64,000 nucleotides of DNA from Phycisphaeraceae bacterium (GTDB lineage Bacteria > Planctomycetota > Phycisphaerae > Phycisphaerales > Phycisphaeraceae): contig JAVKCD010000025.1 of assembly GCA_040222855.1 (NCBI GenBank), positions 682,001 through 746,000 of the forward strand, given 5' to 3'. The notes beneath the pieces were generated by a model. The model had not been told where the DNA came from, ran no database searches, and saw only the letters and a list, made by a program, of their open reading frames with translations. Shown piece by piece: positions 63,966 to 64,000 of this stretch. The position numbers and the translations under genes are program-made. Numbering within the stretch: position 1 is the stretch's first letter; each line of letters starts with the position of its first letter.

Positions 63966-64000
63966 GGGCTGGTTGAGATATTGAGGGTCTGGTTGTGTGG

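Overview
The window looks like a chromosomal piece of a high-GC Gram-negative bacterium of the Planctomycetota, most likely class Phycisphaerae. The clues are several secreted proteins ending in PEP-CTERM-type tails (PEP, hydrophobic stretch, RRR) preceded by dockerin-like Ca-binding repeats, two stand-alone pseudopilins with a type IV N-terminus ([12 protein letters not shown]), and a large Ser/Thr kinase with a C-terminal repeat region. The assignment is inference from gene content; no rRNA is present.

Layout. 0-12.5 kb is housekeeping: the end of mutL, fusA, an ABC-F ATPase, a HEAT-repeat lipoprotein (minus), then pstS-pstC-pstA-pstB for phosphate uptake, with very large extracytoplasmic inserts in both permeases and no phoU. 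12.5-17.7 kb holds two unknown genes around a NamZ/DUF1343 muramidase gene, a candidate small RNA, a lone nuoA, thyA-folA, a cyclophilin and tRNA-Val(TAC).

17.7-38 kb is a carbohydrate region. It has PhyH and ROK genes, then a minus-strand cluster (pseudopilin, Gfo/Idh oxidoreductase, sodium/solute symporter, GH109-type glycosidase, DUF4832 protein, GPH transporter), diverging from a GntR/LacI-type regulator. On the plus strand follow a CBM9-like PEP-CTERM protein, a dockerin/PEP-CTERM protein, a spherulin-4 (GH135-like) hydrolase with dockerin and PEP-CTERM, a TIM-barrel isomerase, a second Gfo/Idh, a DUF5009/HGSNAT-like membrane acetyltransferase, a GNAT/NodA-like acyltransferase and a secreted serine hydrolase. 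My main hypothesis is that this is a utilisation locus for an alpha-linked, partly de-N-acetylated (galacto)hexosamine polymer: endo-cleavage outside by the spherulin-4 enzyme, re-acetylation of free amines by the DUF5009 protein, exo-cleavage by GH109, sodium-driven uptake and ROK phosphorylation.

38-47.7 kb has a SOUL lipoprotein, a DASS transporter, a secreted pentapeptide-repeat protein, a fused MsrB-MsrA lipoprotein, a second pseudopilin overlapping head-to-head with a small membrane-protein gene, and a DUF4212/SSS symporter pair. 47.7-54.2 kb is the rpmF-plsX-fabH-fabD-fabG-acpP-fabF lipid operon followed by tatA and tRNA-Val(CAC). 54.3-57.1 kb is a receptor-like Ser/Thr kinase (minus). 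57.4-63.7 kb is a peptide-type ABC transporter with two OppC-like permeases, and the window ends with a 39-residue membrane protein gene that has its own promoter and terminator.

Several genes (nuoA, the GntR regulator, the first OppC and perhaps folA) have a -10 hexamer exactly six bases before the start codon and no ribosome binding site, suggesting leaderless mRNAs. By eye the plus strand is G-rich at both sides but C-rich at about 23.5-35.5 kb regardless of gene direction, so part of the carbohydrate locus may be inverted or acquired.
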